A program made the position numbers and the translations under genes. Below are positions 18,441 to 28,813 of a DNA stretch of 64,000 nt, one piece after another. Each line of letters starts with the position of its first letter. Position 1 is the first letter of the stretch. The notes under the pieces are model-generated. The model saw only the letters and a program-made list of their open reading frames with translations, was not told the origin of the DNA and ran no database searches. This DNA comes from Actinomycetes bacterium (lineage in GTDB: Bacteria > Actinomycetota > Acidimicrobiia > Acidimicrobiales > RAAP-2): positions 1 to 64,000 of the forward strand of contig JAJZBX010000010.1 in the NCBI GenBank assembly GCA_021846325.1, read 5' to 3'.

Positions 18441-18874
18441 TGGAGAACCTGCTCACCGAGATCGATCACGTCGCGATCGCCGTTAGCGACCTCGAGGCCG
18501 CGATCGAGTGGTACCGCGACACCCTCGGTGCGAGCGTCGCGCACCGCGAGGTGGTCGAGTCCGACGGCGTCGCCGAGGCCCTGTTGCGCGTGGCGGACAG
18601 CTACGTCCAGCTCCTTACGCCCACCCGACCCGATTCCCCGGTGGCGCGATTTCTCGCACGACGGGGTGAGGGACTGCACCACGTCGGTTACCGCGTCGCG
18701 GACTGCGCCGCGGCGCTGGCCGCCGTGCGCGCGCACGGCGGACGCGTGATCGACGAGCGGCCCCGACCGGGATCGCGCGGTACACTCGTCGCCTTCGTTC
18801 ACCCGAGTGCCTCCTTTGGCACGCTAATCGAACTCGTCCAAGACGACGCTGACCACGGCGTTACCCGCAAGTAG
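18440..18874 (+). CDS. mce: Methylmalonyl/ethylmalonyl-CoA epimerase (VOC family)
   Basis: IDHVAIAVSDLEAAIEWYRDTLGASVAHREVVESDGVAEALL...GEGLHHVGYRV. Confidence 0.92.
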   Translation: MENLLTEIDHVAIAVSDLEAAIEWYRDTLGASVAHREVVESDGVAEALLRVADSYVQLLTPTRPDSPVARFLARRGEGLHHVGYRVADCAAALAAVRAHGGRVIDERPRPGSRGTLVAFVHPSASFGTLIELVQDDADHGVTRK

Positions 18875-18921
18875 GGGGCCCCGCCGATGCGTAGGGCGCG
18901 CGGTGGGTAGCCTGACCTGCT

Positions 18922-20478
18922 ATGGAACACACCATGTCGCAGCGGTTGGCGGATCTCGAGGATCGCAAGGCGAGAGCCCGCGTGGCCGGTGGTGAGACGG
19001 CCATCGCGCGTCACCACGCCAAGGGCAAGCTGACCGCGCGTGAGCGCGTCGAGTACCTGCTCGACGAGGGCTCGTTTCACGAGCTCGACATGCTGACGCG
19101 CCACGTCTCGTCGGGAATGGGCCTCGAGGACAACCGCCCGTACACCGACGGCGTCATCACCGGTTTCGGCACCATCGACGGACGCAAGGTCTGCCTCTAC
19201 AGCCAAGACTTCACCGTCTTCGGTGGTGCCCTTGGCGAATCGCACGGCGCCAAAATTCACAAGATCATGGACCTCGCGACGACGATGGGCCTGCCGATCA
19301 TTGGGCTGAACGATGGCGCCGGCGCGAGGATCCAGGAGGGGGTGGCGGCGCTTAACGCCTACGGGGGGATCTTTCGGCGCAACGCCACGGCCTCGGGCGT
19401 GGTGCCCCAGGTCTCGGTCATCCTCGGTCCCTGCGCCGGCGGCGCGGTCTACTCGCCGGCGCTGACTGACTTCATCTTCATGGTGAAAGACACCAGTCAC
19501 ATGTTCATCACTGGTCCCGACGTCGTCAAGACCGTCACCGGCGAAATCGTGACCCTCGAGGAGCTCGGAGGCGCCCAGACCCACGCCACGAAATCGGGCG
19601 TGGCGAACTTCGTGATGCCCGACGAGAAGAGCGTGCTCGACGAAGTGCGCTACCTGCTGTCGTACCTGCCGTCGAACAACATGGAAGAGCCGCCACGGAT
19701 CATGTCGGGCGACCCCGCGGATCGGTCCTGTGATGGTCTGCGTGACCTGCTGCCGACGTCTTCGAATCAGCCCTACGACATGAAGAAGGTGATCGCGGCG
19801 GTCGTCGACGACGGCGACTACCTCGAGGTGCACGCGACGTACGCCCAGCAGGTCACCTGCGGATTCGCCCGGGTCGACGGGCACACCATCGGCGTGGTCG
19901 GCAATCAGCCGGCGGTGCTGGCCGGCGTGCTCGACATCGCATCGAGCGAGAAGGCCGCGCGGTTCGTGCGCACGTGTGACGCCTTCAACGTGCCGATCGT
20001 CACCTTCGTTGACGTGCCCGGTTTCATGCCCGGGGTCGATCAGGAGTACGGCGGCATCATCCGTCACGGCGCCAAGCTGCTCTACGCCTTCTGCGAGGCG
20101 ACGGTGCCGCGTATCTCGGTGATCACCCGCAAGGCCTACGGCGGGGCGTACGTGGTCATGAACTCGAAGTCGATCGGGGCGGACCTCGTCTACGCGTGGC
20201 CGACGGCCGAACTCGCGGTCATGGGTTCCTCCGGCGCGGTCGAGATCGTCCACCGCCGTGATCTCGTGGACGCCGAGGACCCCGCGACGAGACGCGCCGA
20301 GTTGATCGACGAGTACGAAGAGCGCTACGCGACGCCGTACATCGCGGCGGAACGAGGTTTCGTCGATGACGTGATCGACCCCGCCGACACCCGTCGCGTC
20401 CTGGCGCGCGCGCTCGATCTGCTGCGCTCCAAACGCGAGGAGCTGCCCAAGCGCAAGCACGGGAACGTTCCGCTGTGA
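18922..20478 (+). CDS. pccB: Acyl-CoA (propionyl-CoA) carboxylase beta subunit
   Basis: Carboxyltransferase: [31 protein letters not shown]...[12 protein letters not shown]...[20 protein letters not shown]. Confidence 0.95.
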   Translation: MEHTMSQRLADLEDRKARARVAGGETAIARHHAKGKLTARERVEYLLDEGSFHELDMLTRHVSSGMGLEDNRPYTDGVITGFGTIDGRKVCLYSQDFTVFGGALGESHGAKIHKIMDLATTMGLPIIGLNDGAGARIQEGVAALNAYGGIFRRNATASGVVPQVSVILGPCAGGAVYSPALTDFIFMVKDTSHMFITGPDVVKTVTGEIVTLEELGGAQTHATKSGVANFVMPDEKSVLDEVRYLLSYLPSNNMEEPPRIMSGDPADRSCDGLRDLLPTSSNQPYDMKKVIAAVVDDGDYLEVHATYAQQVTCGFARVDGHTIGVVGNQPAVLAGVLDIASSEKAARFVRTCDAFNVPIVTFVDVPGFMPGVDQEYGGIIRHGAKLLYAFCEATVPRISVITRKAYGGAYVVMNSKSIGADLVYAWPTAELAVMGSSGAVEIVHRRDLVDAEDPATRRAELIDEYEERYATPYIAAERGFVDDVIDPADTRRVLARALDLLRSKREELPKRKHGNVPL

Positions 20479-20660
20479 GCCACGGACTCGCGCCGCGACC
20501 CGGACCGACGCCGGTCGAGTTGGCCGCGGTGGCCGCGGCGATGAGCGTCGTGGGCGCGTCGCGCGCTGCGTCGGTGGACGTCGCGCCGGCGTGGCGGTTC
20601 TCGGGTCGGTGGTTCAACGCCGGGCGCTACGCGAATCGGCGCCCGATCGTTCCCCACTAG
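20475..20660 (+). CDS. Acyl-CoA carboxylase epsilon-like subunit
   Basis: 61 aa, 4-nt overlap with pcc[17 protein letters not shown] and [18 protein letters not shown] resemble actinobacterial AccE/PccE peptides. Confidence 0.6.
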   Translation: MSHGLAPRPGPTPVELAAVAAAMSVVGASRAASVDVAPAWRFSGRWFNAGRYANRRPIVPH

Positions 20661-22624
20661 GGCGTGGCGGCCTCGACCAGTGCGAGCAGGTCGCTCATGA
20701 TGGCCGCCAGCGAGAAGTCCTTGGGCGTGTAGACCGCCGCGACGCCCGCGGCGCGCAGGCGCTCGGCGTCGGCCTCGGGGACGATGCCGCCCACGACCAC
20801 CGGTACTGTCACGCCGGCCCGAGCGAGGCCGTCGAGGAGTCGGGGCACCAGCGCGAGGTGCGAGCCCGAGAGCAATGAGATGCCCACCACGTCAACGTCC
20901 TCGTCGCGCGCGACGGCGACGATCTCCTCGGGGCTGAGTCGGATGCCCTGGTAGACCACTTCGAAGCCAGCGTCGCGCGCGGCGACGGCGATCTGCTCAG
21001 CGCCGTTGGAGTGGCCGTCGAGACCGGGTTTGGCGACGAGCAGCCGCGGCGGTGACCCGCGCCGCTCGGTCAGCGCACGCGACCGCGCGACGAGATCAGC
21101 GAAGCCCGCCGCGCGATGGCCGACGCCGGCCCGCACGCCCGTTGGCGCCCGGTACTCGCCGTAGACCGCACGCAGGCAGCTCGCCCACTCGCCCGTCGTG
21201 CCGCCGGCCCGCGCCAGGGCGCAGGTGGGGATCATGATGTTGTCGGCCGGATCACGGCTCGCGGCGACGCGCGCCAGTTCGGCGAGCGCGTCGGCGACCG
21301 CCCGGGGATCGCGCGCGGCGCGCCACGCGGCGACGTCCTCGACGAGCTGACGCTCGACGTCAGGGTCGACCGTGAGGATTGCGTCGTCGAGGTCGGCCGT
21401 GAGCGGTGATGGCGCGGTGTCGGTGAAGCGATTGACCCCGACCACCACCTGATCGCCAGATTCGATGCGGGCGATGCGTTCGGCCTGGCTCGCGACGAGT
21501 CGAGCCTTGAGCTCGTCGACGGCGGCAAAGGCCCCACCGAGCGACAAGACGTCGTCGAGCTCGGCCCGCGCGGCGGCGGCGAGCTCGCGCACCTTGGCGT
21601 CCATGACGATCGATCCGGCGAAGAGGTCGGGGTACTCGAGCAGGTCGCTCTCGTAGGCGAGCACCTGTTGAAGCCGCAGGCTCCACTGCTGATCCCACGG
21701 TCGAGGTAGCCCGAGGGCCTCGTTCCACGCGGGCAGCTGCACCGCGCGAGCGCGCGCGTCGGCCGACAGGGTCACCGCCAACATCTCGAGCACGATGCGC
21801 CCGACATTGTTTTCGGGCTGTTGCTCGGTGAGGCCGAGTGAGTTGACCTGGACCCCGTAGCGGAACCGCCGCTTGGCGGGATCCTGCACGCCGTACCGGT
21901 TCCGACAGATCTCGTCCCAGAGCTCGGTGAAGGCGCGCAGCTTGGCGATCTCCTCGACGAAGCGCACGCCGGCGTTCACGAAGAACGAGACGCGGCCGAC
22001 GACGTTCGCCATCGCCGACGGGGCGACCTTGCCCGACGCGGCCACGGCGTCGAGCACGTCGATGGCGGTCGCGAGCGCGAAGGCGATCTCCTGGACCGGC
22101 GTGGCCCCGGCCTCTTGGAGGTGATAGCTGCACACGTTGATGGGGTTCCACCGGGGCGCGTGCGACTGCGCGTAGGCGATCATGTCGACGATCAGCCGCT
22201 TGGACGGCTCGGGCGCGAAGATGTACGTGCCCCGACTCAGGTACTCCTTGACGATGTCGTTCTGCGTGGTGCCCGCGAGCGACGCGGGATCGAGTCCGCG
22301 CTCCTCGGCGAGCACCAGGTAGAGCGCCCAGAGCCACGCCGCGGTCGCGTTGATGGTCATCGAGGTGTTCATGTCCTCGAGGGGCAGGTCCGCGAAGAGT
22401 TCGCGTACGTGCCCGAGGTGGGCGACCGGCACGCCGACCTTGCCGACCTCGCCCGCCGCGTTCGGGTCGTCGGGGTCGTAGCCGGTCTGGGTCGGCAGGT
22501 CGAAGGCAATCGAGAGGCCCGTCTGACCCTTGGCTAGGTTGGCGCGAAAGAGCTCGTTGGACGCGCGAGCCGTCGAGTGGCCCGAATAGGTCCGCATCAC
22601 CCAGGGTGCCGACCGCTCGGTCAT
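20657..22624 (-). CDS. ecm: Ethylmalonyl-CoA mutase (B12-dependent acyl-CoA mutase)
   Basis: SNELFRANLAKGQTGLSIAFDLPTQTGYDPDDPNAAGEVGKVGVPVAHLG...NTSMTINATAAWLWALY...GTTQNDIVKEYLSRGTYIFAPEPS; C-terminal cobalamin domain AKPGLDGHSNGAEQI. Confidence 0.85.
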   Translation of the reverse strand: MTERSAPWVMRTYSGHSTARASNELFRANLAKGQTGLSIAFDLPTQTGYDPDDPNAAGEVGKVGVPVAHLGHVRELFADLPLEDMNTSMTINATAAWLWALYLVLAEERGLDPASLAGTTQNDIVKEYLSRGTYIFAPEPSKRLIVDMIAYAQSHAPRWNPINVCSYHLQEAGATPVQEIAFALATAIDVLDAVAASGKVAPSAMANVVGRVSFFVNAGVRFVEEIAKLRAFTELWDEICRNRYGVQDPAKRRFRYGVQVNSLGLTEQQPENNVGRIVLEMLAVTLSADARARAVQLPAWNEALGLPRPWDQQWSLRLQQVLAYESDLLEYPDLFAGSIVMDAKVRELAAAARAELDDVLSLGGAFAAVDELKARLVASQAERIARIESGDQVVVGVNRFTDTAPSPLTADLDDAILTVDPDVERQLVEDVAAWRAARDPRAVADALAELARVAASRDPADNIMIPTCALARAGGTTGEWASCLRAVYGEYRAPTGVRAGVGHRAAGFADLVARSRALTERRGSPPRLLVAKPGLDGHSNGAEQIAVAARDAGFEVVYQGIRLSPEEIVAVARDEDVDVVGISLLSGSHLALVPRLLDGLARAGVTVPVVVGGIVPEADAERLRAAGVAAVYTPKDFSLAAIMSDLLALVEAATP

Positions 22625-23478
22625 CGCCGCGGGTACTCGTAGAAGCCGCGCCCGGTCTTGCGACCGAGCCGACCGGCCGTGACCATGCGACGCAACGTCG
22701 GCACGGGCGCGACGGCGGGGTCCGCGAACTCGGCGTAGAGCGCCTCGAGGATCGAGACTGAGGTGTCGATTCCGACGAGATCGAGCAGCGCGAAGGGTCC
22801 CATCGGGAAGCCGCAGCCCCCCGTCATCGCCAAGTCGATCCCCTCCATCGACGCGACGCCCTGCTCGAGGAGTCGCACCGCGTGGTTGAGGTAGGGGAAG
22901 AGTAGGGCGTTGACGACGAAGCCGGCCTGGTCCTTCACGACGACCGGGCTCTTGCCACAGGCGGTGACGAACGCCAGGACTGACTCGATGGTCTCGTCAC
23001 TCGCCGAGATGGGTCGCACAACTTCGACTAGCGACATGAGGGGCGCCGGGTTGAAGAAGTGAACGCCGCAGACGAGCTGGGGCCGGGCGGTCTCCATGGC
23101 GAGATCGATGACCGAGAGCGTCGAGGTGTTGGTGGCGAGAATGGCGTCGGGGCGTACGACGTGATCGAGCTCATTGAACAGAACCCGCTTGACGTCCATA
23201 TCCTCGACGACGGACTCGATGACCAGTTCACAGTCGGCGAGGGCGGCGAGGTCGGTCGTCACGCTCACTCGCGCGTGCAGCGCGGCGGCCTCATCGGCGT
23301 CGCGCTGACCGCGCTCGACCTGTTTGGCGAGGGATCGATCGAGGCCGGCCAGCAGGGCGTCGGCCGCACCCTGGCTGCGACTGCGTACCACGACGCGCGC
23401 GCCGGTGGCCGCGACGACTTCGGCGATACCGCTGCCCATGATGCCCGAGCCCAAGACGCCGACGGTGCGCAAGTTCAT
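22621..23478 (-). CDS. hbd: 3-hydroxybutyryl-CoA dehydrogenase
   Basis: VGVLGSGIMGSGIAEVVAATGARVVVRSRS...LATNTSTLSVIDLA...VCGVHFFNPAPLMSLVEVVRP...DQAGFVVNALLFPYLNHAVRLLE. Confidence 0.93.
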   Translation of the reverse strand: MNLRTVGVLGSGIMGSGIAEVVAATGARVVVRSRSQGAADALLAGLDRSLAKQVERGQRDADEAAALHARVSVTTDLAALADCELVIESVVEDMDVKRVLFNELDHVVRPDAILATNTSTLSVIDLAMETARPQLVCGVHFFNPAPLMSLVEVVRPISASDETIESVLAFVTACGKSPVVVKDQAGFVVNALLFPYLNHAVRLLEQGVASMEGIDLAMTGGCGFPMGPFALLDLVGIDTSVSILEALYAEFADPAVAPVPTLRRMVTAGRLGRKTGRGFYEYPRR

Positions 23479-23523
23479 TGCTGGATAGTACTGCCCGACA
23501 CTTCGCGTGGAAGACTGGCGAAC

Positions 23524-24132
23524 GTGTCCACCATCGTCGTCGGCTCGCTGTCCGCGCTCGCGACGTCATCGCTGGCGCCCGATGCCGGCGCCGACGTCGT
23601 CGTCGTGACCACCGCGTCGGCCTTCCGCGGGGCCGCCGAGGCGGCGCTGGAGGTAGCCGGCGCCCTCGAGGCTACTGGCGCTACGTTCGAGGCCCTCATG
23701 GCCCTGGACCGGGCGTCGAGCGACGAGGCGTACTTCGTGGCGCGCATCGCGCGGGCCGATCTGGTCGTGCTGACCGACGGCTCGCCACTGCACGCTAAAT
23801 CCGTCTGGCGCGACAGCGCGCTCGGCGACGCGCTGCGCGCGGCGGCGCTCGTCGCCATCGGATCAGTCGCCACCGTGCTCGGCGACGTCATGATCGACCC
23901 GCGCGGTGGCGCCCCGACGGTCGGCCTGGGTTATCGCCACGGGGTCGTCCTGACCACGCCGGCCGCTGGCGATCAGCTGCGGCGCACGCGATCGCTGCTC
24001 GGCGCCGACGACCCGCTCGTCATCGTCGGACCACGCGGGGTGATCGTTGAGGACGTCGGCCACTGGCGCGTCGCCGATGGTCACGACGACGTGGTCGCGA
24101 CTCGTGGGTCGAATCCGGTCTCGCTCGACTAG
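23524..24132 (+). CDS. Cyanophycinase-like / peptidase S51-like protein
   Basis: GTG start; MSTIVVGSLSALATSSLAPDAGADVVVVTTASAFRGAAEAALEVAGALEATGATFEAL...RIARADLVVLTDGSPLHAKSVW. Confidence 0.5.
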   Translation: MSTIVVGSLSALATSSLAPDAGADVVVVTTASAFRGAAEAALEVAGALEATGATFEALMALDRASSDEAYFVARIARADLVVLTDGSPLHAKSVWRDSALGDALRAAALVAIGSVATVLGDVMIDPRGGAPTVGLGYRHGVVLTTPAAGDQLRRTRSLLGADDPLVIVGPRGVIVEDVGHWRVADGHDDVVATRGSNPVSLD

Positions 24133-24207
24133 CGCTTTTGGGGGTCGCTATCGGTTCGACGCGACGTCCGAGCATCGGCCACGTTCGACGTCACGATCCG
24201 GCGTCGT

Positions 24208-24792
24208 TCACAGCGCGAAGCGCTGTGACCAGTAGGCGCCGACGTTGCTCGGCGAGTGCGCCTGGACGGAGCAGACGTTGGGAATACGACGACGGGCGTA
24301 GCGTCCCACGCCGGTCCCCTTGGCGTACCCCTGCACCAAGATGGCGTGGGCCGTCGTTCGATGGCACTGCTTCGCCAACGGGTTCGCGAGCGAGGTCACG
24401 ACGAGATAGACGACCTGGTTCGCACCGTGCGTGAGGCGTGGGGCCAGCGAGAACGGTAGTGGGCCGACGGGATTGGACAGCTGGGAGGGCCGTACCGTGG
24501 GCGCCGGTCCGGGCGCGCCGAACTCGAGGCGCAAGAGCGGTCCGCCGAACGCCAGGTGGCAGGTGGACCCCCGGTTGGTGAAGGTCACCGGCGTAAGAGA
24601 GATGCCCCATCGCGCGGGGAGGTTCCAGGGCCGATTCTCGGTGGTCCCGAACTTGACCGAGACCTGCGATGCGGTGCACTCGGGGAACTGGTAGCCGTCG
24701 GCCGGCGTCGAACCTGCGAGCTCGAGGGTACTGGTGACCACCACGAGAGCGACCACCGCGCCCCAGCGCGCCACGAGCGAGTGGTGTCGCAT
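24208..24792 (-). CDS. Secreted hypothetical protein (DUF4232-like)
   Basis: Signal peptide MRHHSLVARWGAVVALVVVTSTLELAGS; YQFPECTASQVSVKF...VTFTNRGSTCHLAFGGPLLRL. Confidence 0.6.
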   Translation of the reverse strand: MRHHSLVARWGAVVALVVVTSTLELAGSTPADGYQFPECTASQVSVKFGTTENRPWNLPARWGISLTPVTFTNRGSTCHLAFGGPLLRLEFGAPGPAPTVRPSQLSNPVGPLPFSLAPRLTHGANQVVYLVVTSLANPLAKQCHRTTAHAILVQGYAKGTGVGRYARRRIPNVCSVQAHSPSNVGAYWSQRFAL

Positions 24793-24939
24793 CGGTTCTC
24801 CAAGCCTTGGTCGACGTGGGCCGACCGAGTCCGCTCGTCCAATCTAACCACGTTTCCTCAAACGAGGCTCAAACGCTGCGCCGCTCAGGTGGTCCCCGCA
24901 GGGGCGTTCGCTCGGCGCTAGGCGAACCTTCCAGTCCCA

Positions 24940-25491
24940 TTAAGACTCGGTGATCGTCACCGAGTCGATGACGACCCGCTCACGGGGTTTACCCGACGGG
25001 GTACCGATGTCGTTAATCGTGCTGACCACGTCGAGGCCGCTGACCACCTTGCCGAAGAGGGAGTAGAGGGGCGGCAGTCGCACGCCGTCGGGTCCCGATA
25101 TGACGAAGAACTGGCTGCCGTTGGTATTCGGCCCGGCGTTGGCCATAGCCAGCGACCCCAGCTCGTAGCGGCCGGCCCTGGGCAGCTCATCGTCGAATCG
25201 ATAGCCCGGGCCCCCGCTGCCCGATCCCGTCGGGTCACCACCCTGCAGCACGAAGCCGGGGATGACGCGATGAAAGACGATCCCGTCGAAGTAGTGAAAG
25301 CGAGCGAGGTAGACGAAACTGTTGACGGTCACCGGGGCCGCGAGTGGGTCGAGGGCTATCTCGAGTGTCCCTTTGGAGGTCACCATCGTGGCGCGGTAGG
25401 TCTTGGTCGGGTCGATGATCATCGGCGGCGCCGCGTCGAAGCGCTGACGGGGCTCGCTCGAACCGTCGACGTTGGGTATGGGCTGGGACAC
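24940..25491 (-). CDS. Peptidylprolyl isomerase (cyclophilin)
   Basis: NSFVYLARFHYFDGIVFHRVIPGFVLQGGDPTGSGSGGPGYRFDDE...LAMANAGPNTNGSQFFV. Confidence 0.92.
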   Translation of the reverse strand: MSQPIPNVDGSSEPRQRFDAAPPMIIDPTKTYRATMVTSKGTLEIALDPLAAPVTVNSFVYLARFHYFDGIVFHRVIPGFVLQGGDPTGSGSGGPGYRFDDELPRAGRYELGSLAMANAGPNTNGSQFFVISGPDGVRLPPLYSLFGKVVSGLDVVSTINDIGTPSGKPRERVVIDSVTITES

Positions 25492-25492
25492 G

Positions 25493-26350
25493 TCAAACCT
25501 CGCTGATCGTTACCGAAAGCATGCGGTGCACGACCGCTGGCGTTCCACTGGCGGTGCCGGCGTCATTGATCTTGCGCACGACACTCTGGCCACTCACCAC
25601 CTGGCCGAAGAGCGAGTAGGAGTTGGGCAGCGCTTCACCGGAGGGTCCCGTCACGATGAAGAACTGGCTGCCGCCGGTGTGCGGTTTGTCGGTGTTGGCC
25701 ATCGCCACCGAGTAGAGCGGATAGGTCGGACTGGCGGCCTTGGGATACTCGTCGGGGATCGTATAGCCGGGCCCACCGGTACCGGTGCCGGTCGGGTCAC
25801 CTCCCTGGACCACGAAGCCGGGAATCACGCGGTGAAAGATCACGCAGTTGTAGAACTTGTGCTCGGCGAGGAAGACGAAGTTGTTGACGGTCACCGGTGC
25901 GGTCGCGGCGTCGAGTTTCACGACGAACGTGCCGGCGGTCGTCACGAAGTTGGCGTAGTACGTCTTGGCGGTGTTGATGGTCATGGGCGGCGCCGATGAC
26001 CACGTCAGCGTGTTGACCCGCGTCGTGGTCGACGCCGGGCAACCGGCTTTGACGGCCAGCGCGTTGGCCGCGGTCTGAGCGCTCGAGGCGCTCGACGCGG
26101 TCGTCGTGGTGGTCGTCGACGACGTCGAGGAGGTTGAGGACGTCGAGGTCGTGGTGGTCGTCGACGACGCGGCGTTCTTCGCCGGCGGCGAGCTTGAGAA
26201 GAGGAACGCGGCGGACACCACGATCACTATCGCGACGACCGCGACGATCGACGTGCGCTGGATCGTCTTGCGTCGCTTCGCGGCGCGCTGCTGCGCCTCG
26301 ATCTTTTGGCGCCGGGCCGCCTTCTGTCGCTCTCGTTTCTCAGTTGCCAT
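25493..26350 (-). CDS. Membrane-anchored cyclophilin-type peptidylprolyl isomerase
   Basis: TM anchor and Ser/Thr-rich linker, then NNFVFLAEHKFYNCVIFHRVIPGFVVQGGDPTGTGTGGPGYTIPDE...SVAMANTDKPHTGGSQFFI. Confidence 0.9.
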   Translation of the reverse strand: MATEKRERQKAARRQKIEAQQRAAKRRKTIQRTSIVAVVAIVIVVSAAFLFSSSPPAKNAASSTTTTTSTSSTSSTSSTTTTTTASSASSAQTAANALAVKAGCPASTTTRVNTLTWSSAPPMTINTAKTYYANFVTTAGTFVVKLDAATAPVTVNNFVFLAEHKFYNCVIFHRVIPGFVVQGGDPTGTGTGGPGYTIPDEYPKAASPTYPLYSVAMANTDKPHTGGSQFFIVTGPSGEALPNSYSLFGQVVSGQSVVRKINDAGTASGTPAVVHRMLSVTISEV

Positions 26351-26408
26351 GGGTGCGACATTACTTGGCCCGAGAAAGGTCGCTGGCGTCGTCCGATAAC
26401 TTTGGTTC

Positions 26409-27626
26409 ATGGCGCTGGTGGTGCAGAAGTACGGTGGGACGTCGGTCGGGGACGCCGAACGCATCCGGGCCGTCGCTGATCACGTCGCTCGAACACGCGC
26501 GGGCGGTGACGACGTGGTCGTCGTGGTCTCGGCGATGGGCAAGTTCACCGACGACTTGATTCGACTGGCCGACGACGTCTCACCGACGCGTCCCCCGCGC
26601 GAGCTGGACATGCTGCTGACCGCCGGCGAGCGAATCTCCATGGCCCTGGTGTCGATGGCCCTCGCGGCCCGAGACGTGGAGTCGGCCTCCTTTACCGGCT
26701 CCCAGGCCGGGATCATCACCGATACCGATCACACCCGGGCCAAGATCCTCGAGATGCGGCCCGATCGGATTCGCGAAGCGCTCGACGACGGCCTCGTCCC
26801 CGTCGTGGCGGGCTTCCAGGGCGTTTCGACCGACCGCGACATCACCACGCTCGGGCGCGGCGGTTCCGACGTCACCGCCGTCGCGCTCGCCGCGGCGCTG
26901 GGTGCCGACGTGTGCGAGATCTACACCGACGTGACCGGCGTGTTCTCGGCGGACCCCAGGGTGGTGCCCAAGGCGCGACGTCTCGCGAAGGTCTCGTTCG
27001 ACGAGATGCTCGAGATCGCCGCCACCGGCGGGCGCGTCTTGATGCTTCGTTCGGTCGAGTTCGCTCGTCGACACCACGTGCCGCTGCACGTGCGTTCGAG
27101 TTTCACGTGGGAACCGGGAACCTGGATTGTGGAGGAGGACGCCACTATGGAAGACGCCGTCGTTTCGGCCGTCACCGACGACACGTCGGAGGCGAAGGTG
27201 ACCGTCGGGGGCGTGCCCGACCGTCCGGGCATCGCCGCCCACCTCTTTCGCGCGCTGGCCGATCGCTCGATCAATGTCGACATGATCGTCCAGAACACCG
27301 GGGCGAACGGGCTCACCGACATCTCATTCACCGTGGCCAAGACTGACCTCGACGCCGCGCGCGACGCCTGCACCACGGTCAAGGACGAGATTGGCGCGGC
27401 CGAGGTCTCCACGGACGACGACATTGGGCGCGTGACCATCGTCGGTGCCGGCATGAAGTCCAGTCCCGGGGTGACGGCGCTGATGTTCGAGACACTTTCG
27501 ACCAACGGCATCAACATTGAGATGATCTCGACCAGTTCGATTCGCATCTCCTGCGTGGTGCGCGCGGACCGCGTCGCCGACGCGGTGCGTCACCTGCACA
27601 CCGCGTTCGGACTCGACGCCGCGTAG
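26409..27626 (+). CDS. lysC: Aspartate kinase
   Basis: [26 protein letters not shown]...[39 protein letters not shown]-terminal ACT domains. Confidence 0.97.
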   Translation: MALVVQKYGGTSVGDAERIRAVADHVARTRAGGDDVVVVVSAMGKFTDDLIRLADDVSPTRPPRELDMLLTAGERISMALVSMALAARDVESASFTGSQAGIITDTDHTRAKILEMRPDRIREALDDGLVPVVAGFQGVSTDRDITTLGRGGSDVTAVALAAALGADVCEIYTDVTGVFSADPRVVPKARRLAKVSFDEMLEIAATGGRVLMLRSVEFARRHHVPLHVRSSFTWEPGTWIVEEDATMEDAVVSAVTDDTSEAKVTVGGVPDRPGIAAHLFRALADRSINVDMIVQNTGANGLTDISFTVAKTDLDAARDACTTVKDEIGAAEVSTDDDIGRVTIVGAGMKSSPGVTALMFETLSTNGINIEMISTSSIRISCVVRADRVADAVRHLHTAFGLDAA

Positions 27627-27635
27627 CGGCGTCGC

Positions 27636-27998
27636 TCAGCTGACCACGATCGCCCCGGTCATGAAGGGGTGCACGGTGCAGTCAAAGCGGTAGACGCCGG
27701 CACGGCGCGGGGCGCGAAAGGTGCGCGTGGCGTCGTAGCGGATCCGCCCGGTGTTAAAGATGGCGCCCAGCGCGGTGAGCGTGTGCACGACGTGATCGTG
27801 GTTGACGACGCGCACGACAGCCCCCGGTGCCACGCGCACGCGCATCGGGTGAAACATGAAGTTCGAGATGGTGATGGTGACCCTCGCGGGCGCACTCGCG
27901 CCGGCCGGCACTGGGGCCGGGCCGAGCGCGAGTGCGCCGAGGGTCGTGGCGCTCGCGAGGGCGACGCCCGCGACCGCCACGCGCCAGGGGCCGGTCAT
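27636..27998 (-). CDS. Exported cupredoxin-like protein
   Basis: Signal peptide; cupredoxin ITISNFMFHPMRVRVAPGAVVRVVNHDHVVHTLT...FDCTVHPFMTGAIVVS (His, Cys-x2-His-x2-Met ligand pattern). Confidence 0.85.
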   Translation of the reverse strand: MTGPWRVAVAGVALASATTLGALALGPAPVPAGASAPARVTITISNFMFHPMRVRVAPGAVVRVVNHDHVVHTLTALGAIFNTGRIRYDATRTFRAPRRAGVYRFDCTVHPFMTGAIVVS

Positions 27999-28000
27999 TG

Positions 28001-28813
28001 CTACAGCGCCTTCGCGGTGGAGCTGAACGCCAGGGGTACGCCGGCGGCGTTCTGGGCCCCCGGGTACTCACCGAGCACGTAGTACAAGATCGCGATGTGT
28101 TGCATCTCGACCGGTTCGATCGATGCCGCCAGGGTGATGGCGGCCGGGCTCGAGAGCCGCGACGTCTGGGCCTGGTAGGTCTCGGCGGCGATCGTTTCCA
28201 AGGTGAGGGCCAGTTTGGCCAGTCCGACGACGTCGGTGACTGAGGCGAAGTCGGACTTCACGACGGGGGCGAGCGTTGGATTCACTTCGCTGACCCGCGC
28301 CCGGTGATGCTCGCGCAGTACGGCGTTCCAGGCGGCGGCGTGTTCGGCGTGCTGCGCGCGGGCCGTCGCGGCGAATGTGACCACCGCCGGTGGCACGGTG
28401 CCGAGCTTGCCGGCGGTCGCGGCGCCGATCCCCGCCGTGTAGGCGAAGATGGCGAGGTTCTCGAGGCTGGCCGCCACGGCCGCGACCGCGAGGTCGCCCG
28501 AAAGGCCGGCCGGGGGGAACGCGGCCGGCCTTTCGGTACCCCTCGGTGCGCGCGACCGGGCGGCGGCGCCCGCGAGTGACGGCACGGCCAAGGCCGTGAC
28601 GCCGCTCAGTACGCCGGCGCCGGCGCCGCGCAGGAAGGTTCGACGGCTCGTCTCGCGGGCCGTGCGCTGGTGGAGTCCGTCCACGACGGCGGCCAGTCCG
28701 TCGCGCATCGCCGGCTGGCTCACGTCGCGGTGTAGCGCATCGAGGTCACGGGTCATCGCGGCGAGCTCGTGCTCAGTGCCGTGCCACGCGTTGTTGGGTT
28801 GGTTCTGGTTCAT
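28001..28813 (-). CDS. Tat-exported ferritin-like domain protein
   Basis: Twin-arginine SRRTFLRGAGAGVLSGVTALAVPSLAG; ferritin-like helices ASLENLAIFAYTAG, ARAQHAEHAAAWNA, LTLETIAAETYQA, EPVEMQHIAIL. Confidence 0.8.
   Translation of the reverse strand: MNQNQPNNAWHGTEHELAAMTRDLDALHRDVSQPAMRDGLAAVVDGLHQRTARETSRRTFLRGAGAGVLSGVTALAVPSLAGAAARSRAPRGTERPAAFPPAGLSGDLAVAAVAASLENLAIFAYTAGIGAATAGKLGTVPPAVVTFAATARAQHAEHAAAWNAVLREHHRARVSEVNPTLAPVVKSDFASVTDVVGLAKLALTLETIAAETYQAQTSRLSSPAAITLAASIEPVEMQHIAILYYVLGEYPGAQNAAGVPLAFSSTAKAL

Noticed and set aside
18799-20460. 553-aa minus-strand ORF opposite pccB
   Set aside because: Shadow ORF of a highly conserved carboxyltransferase gene.
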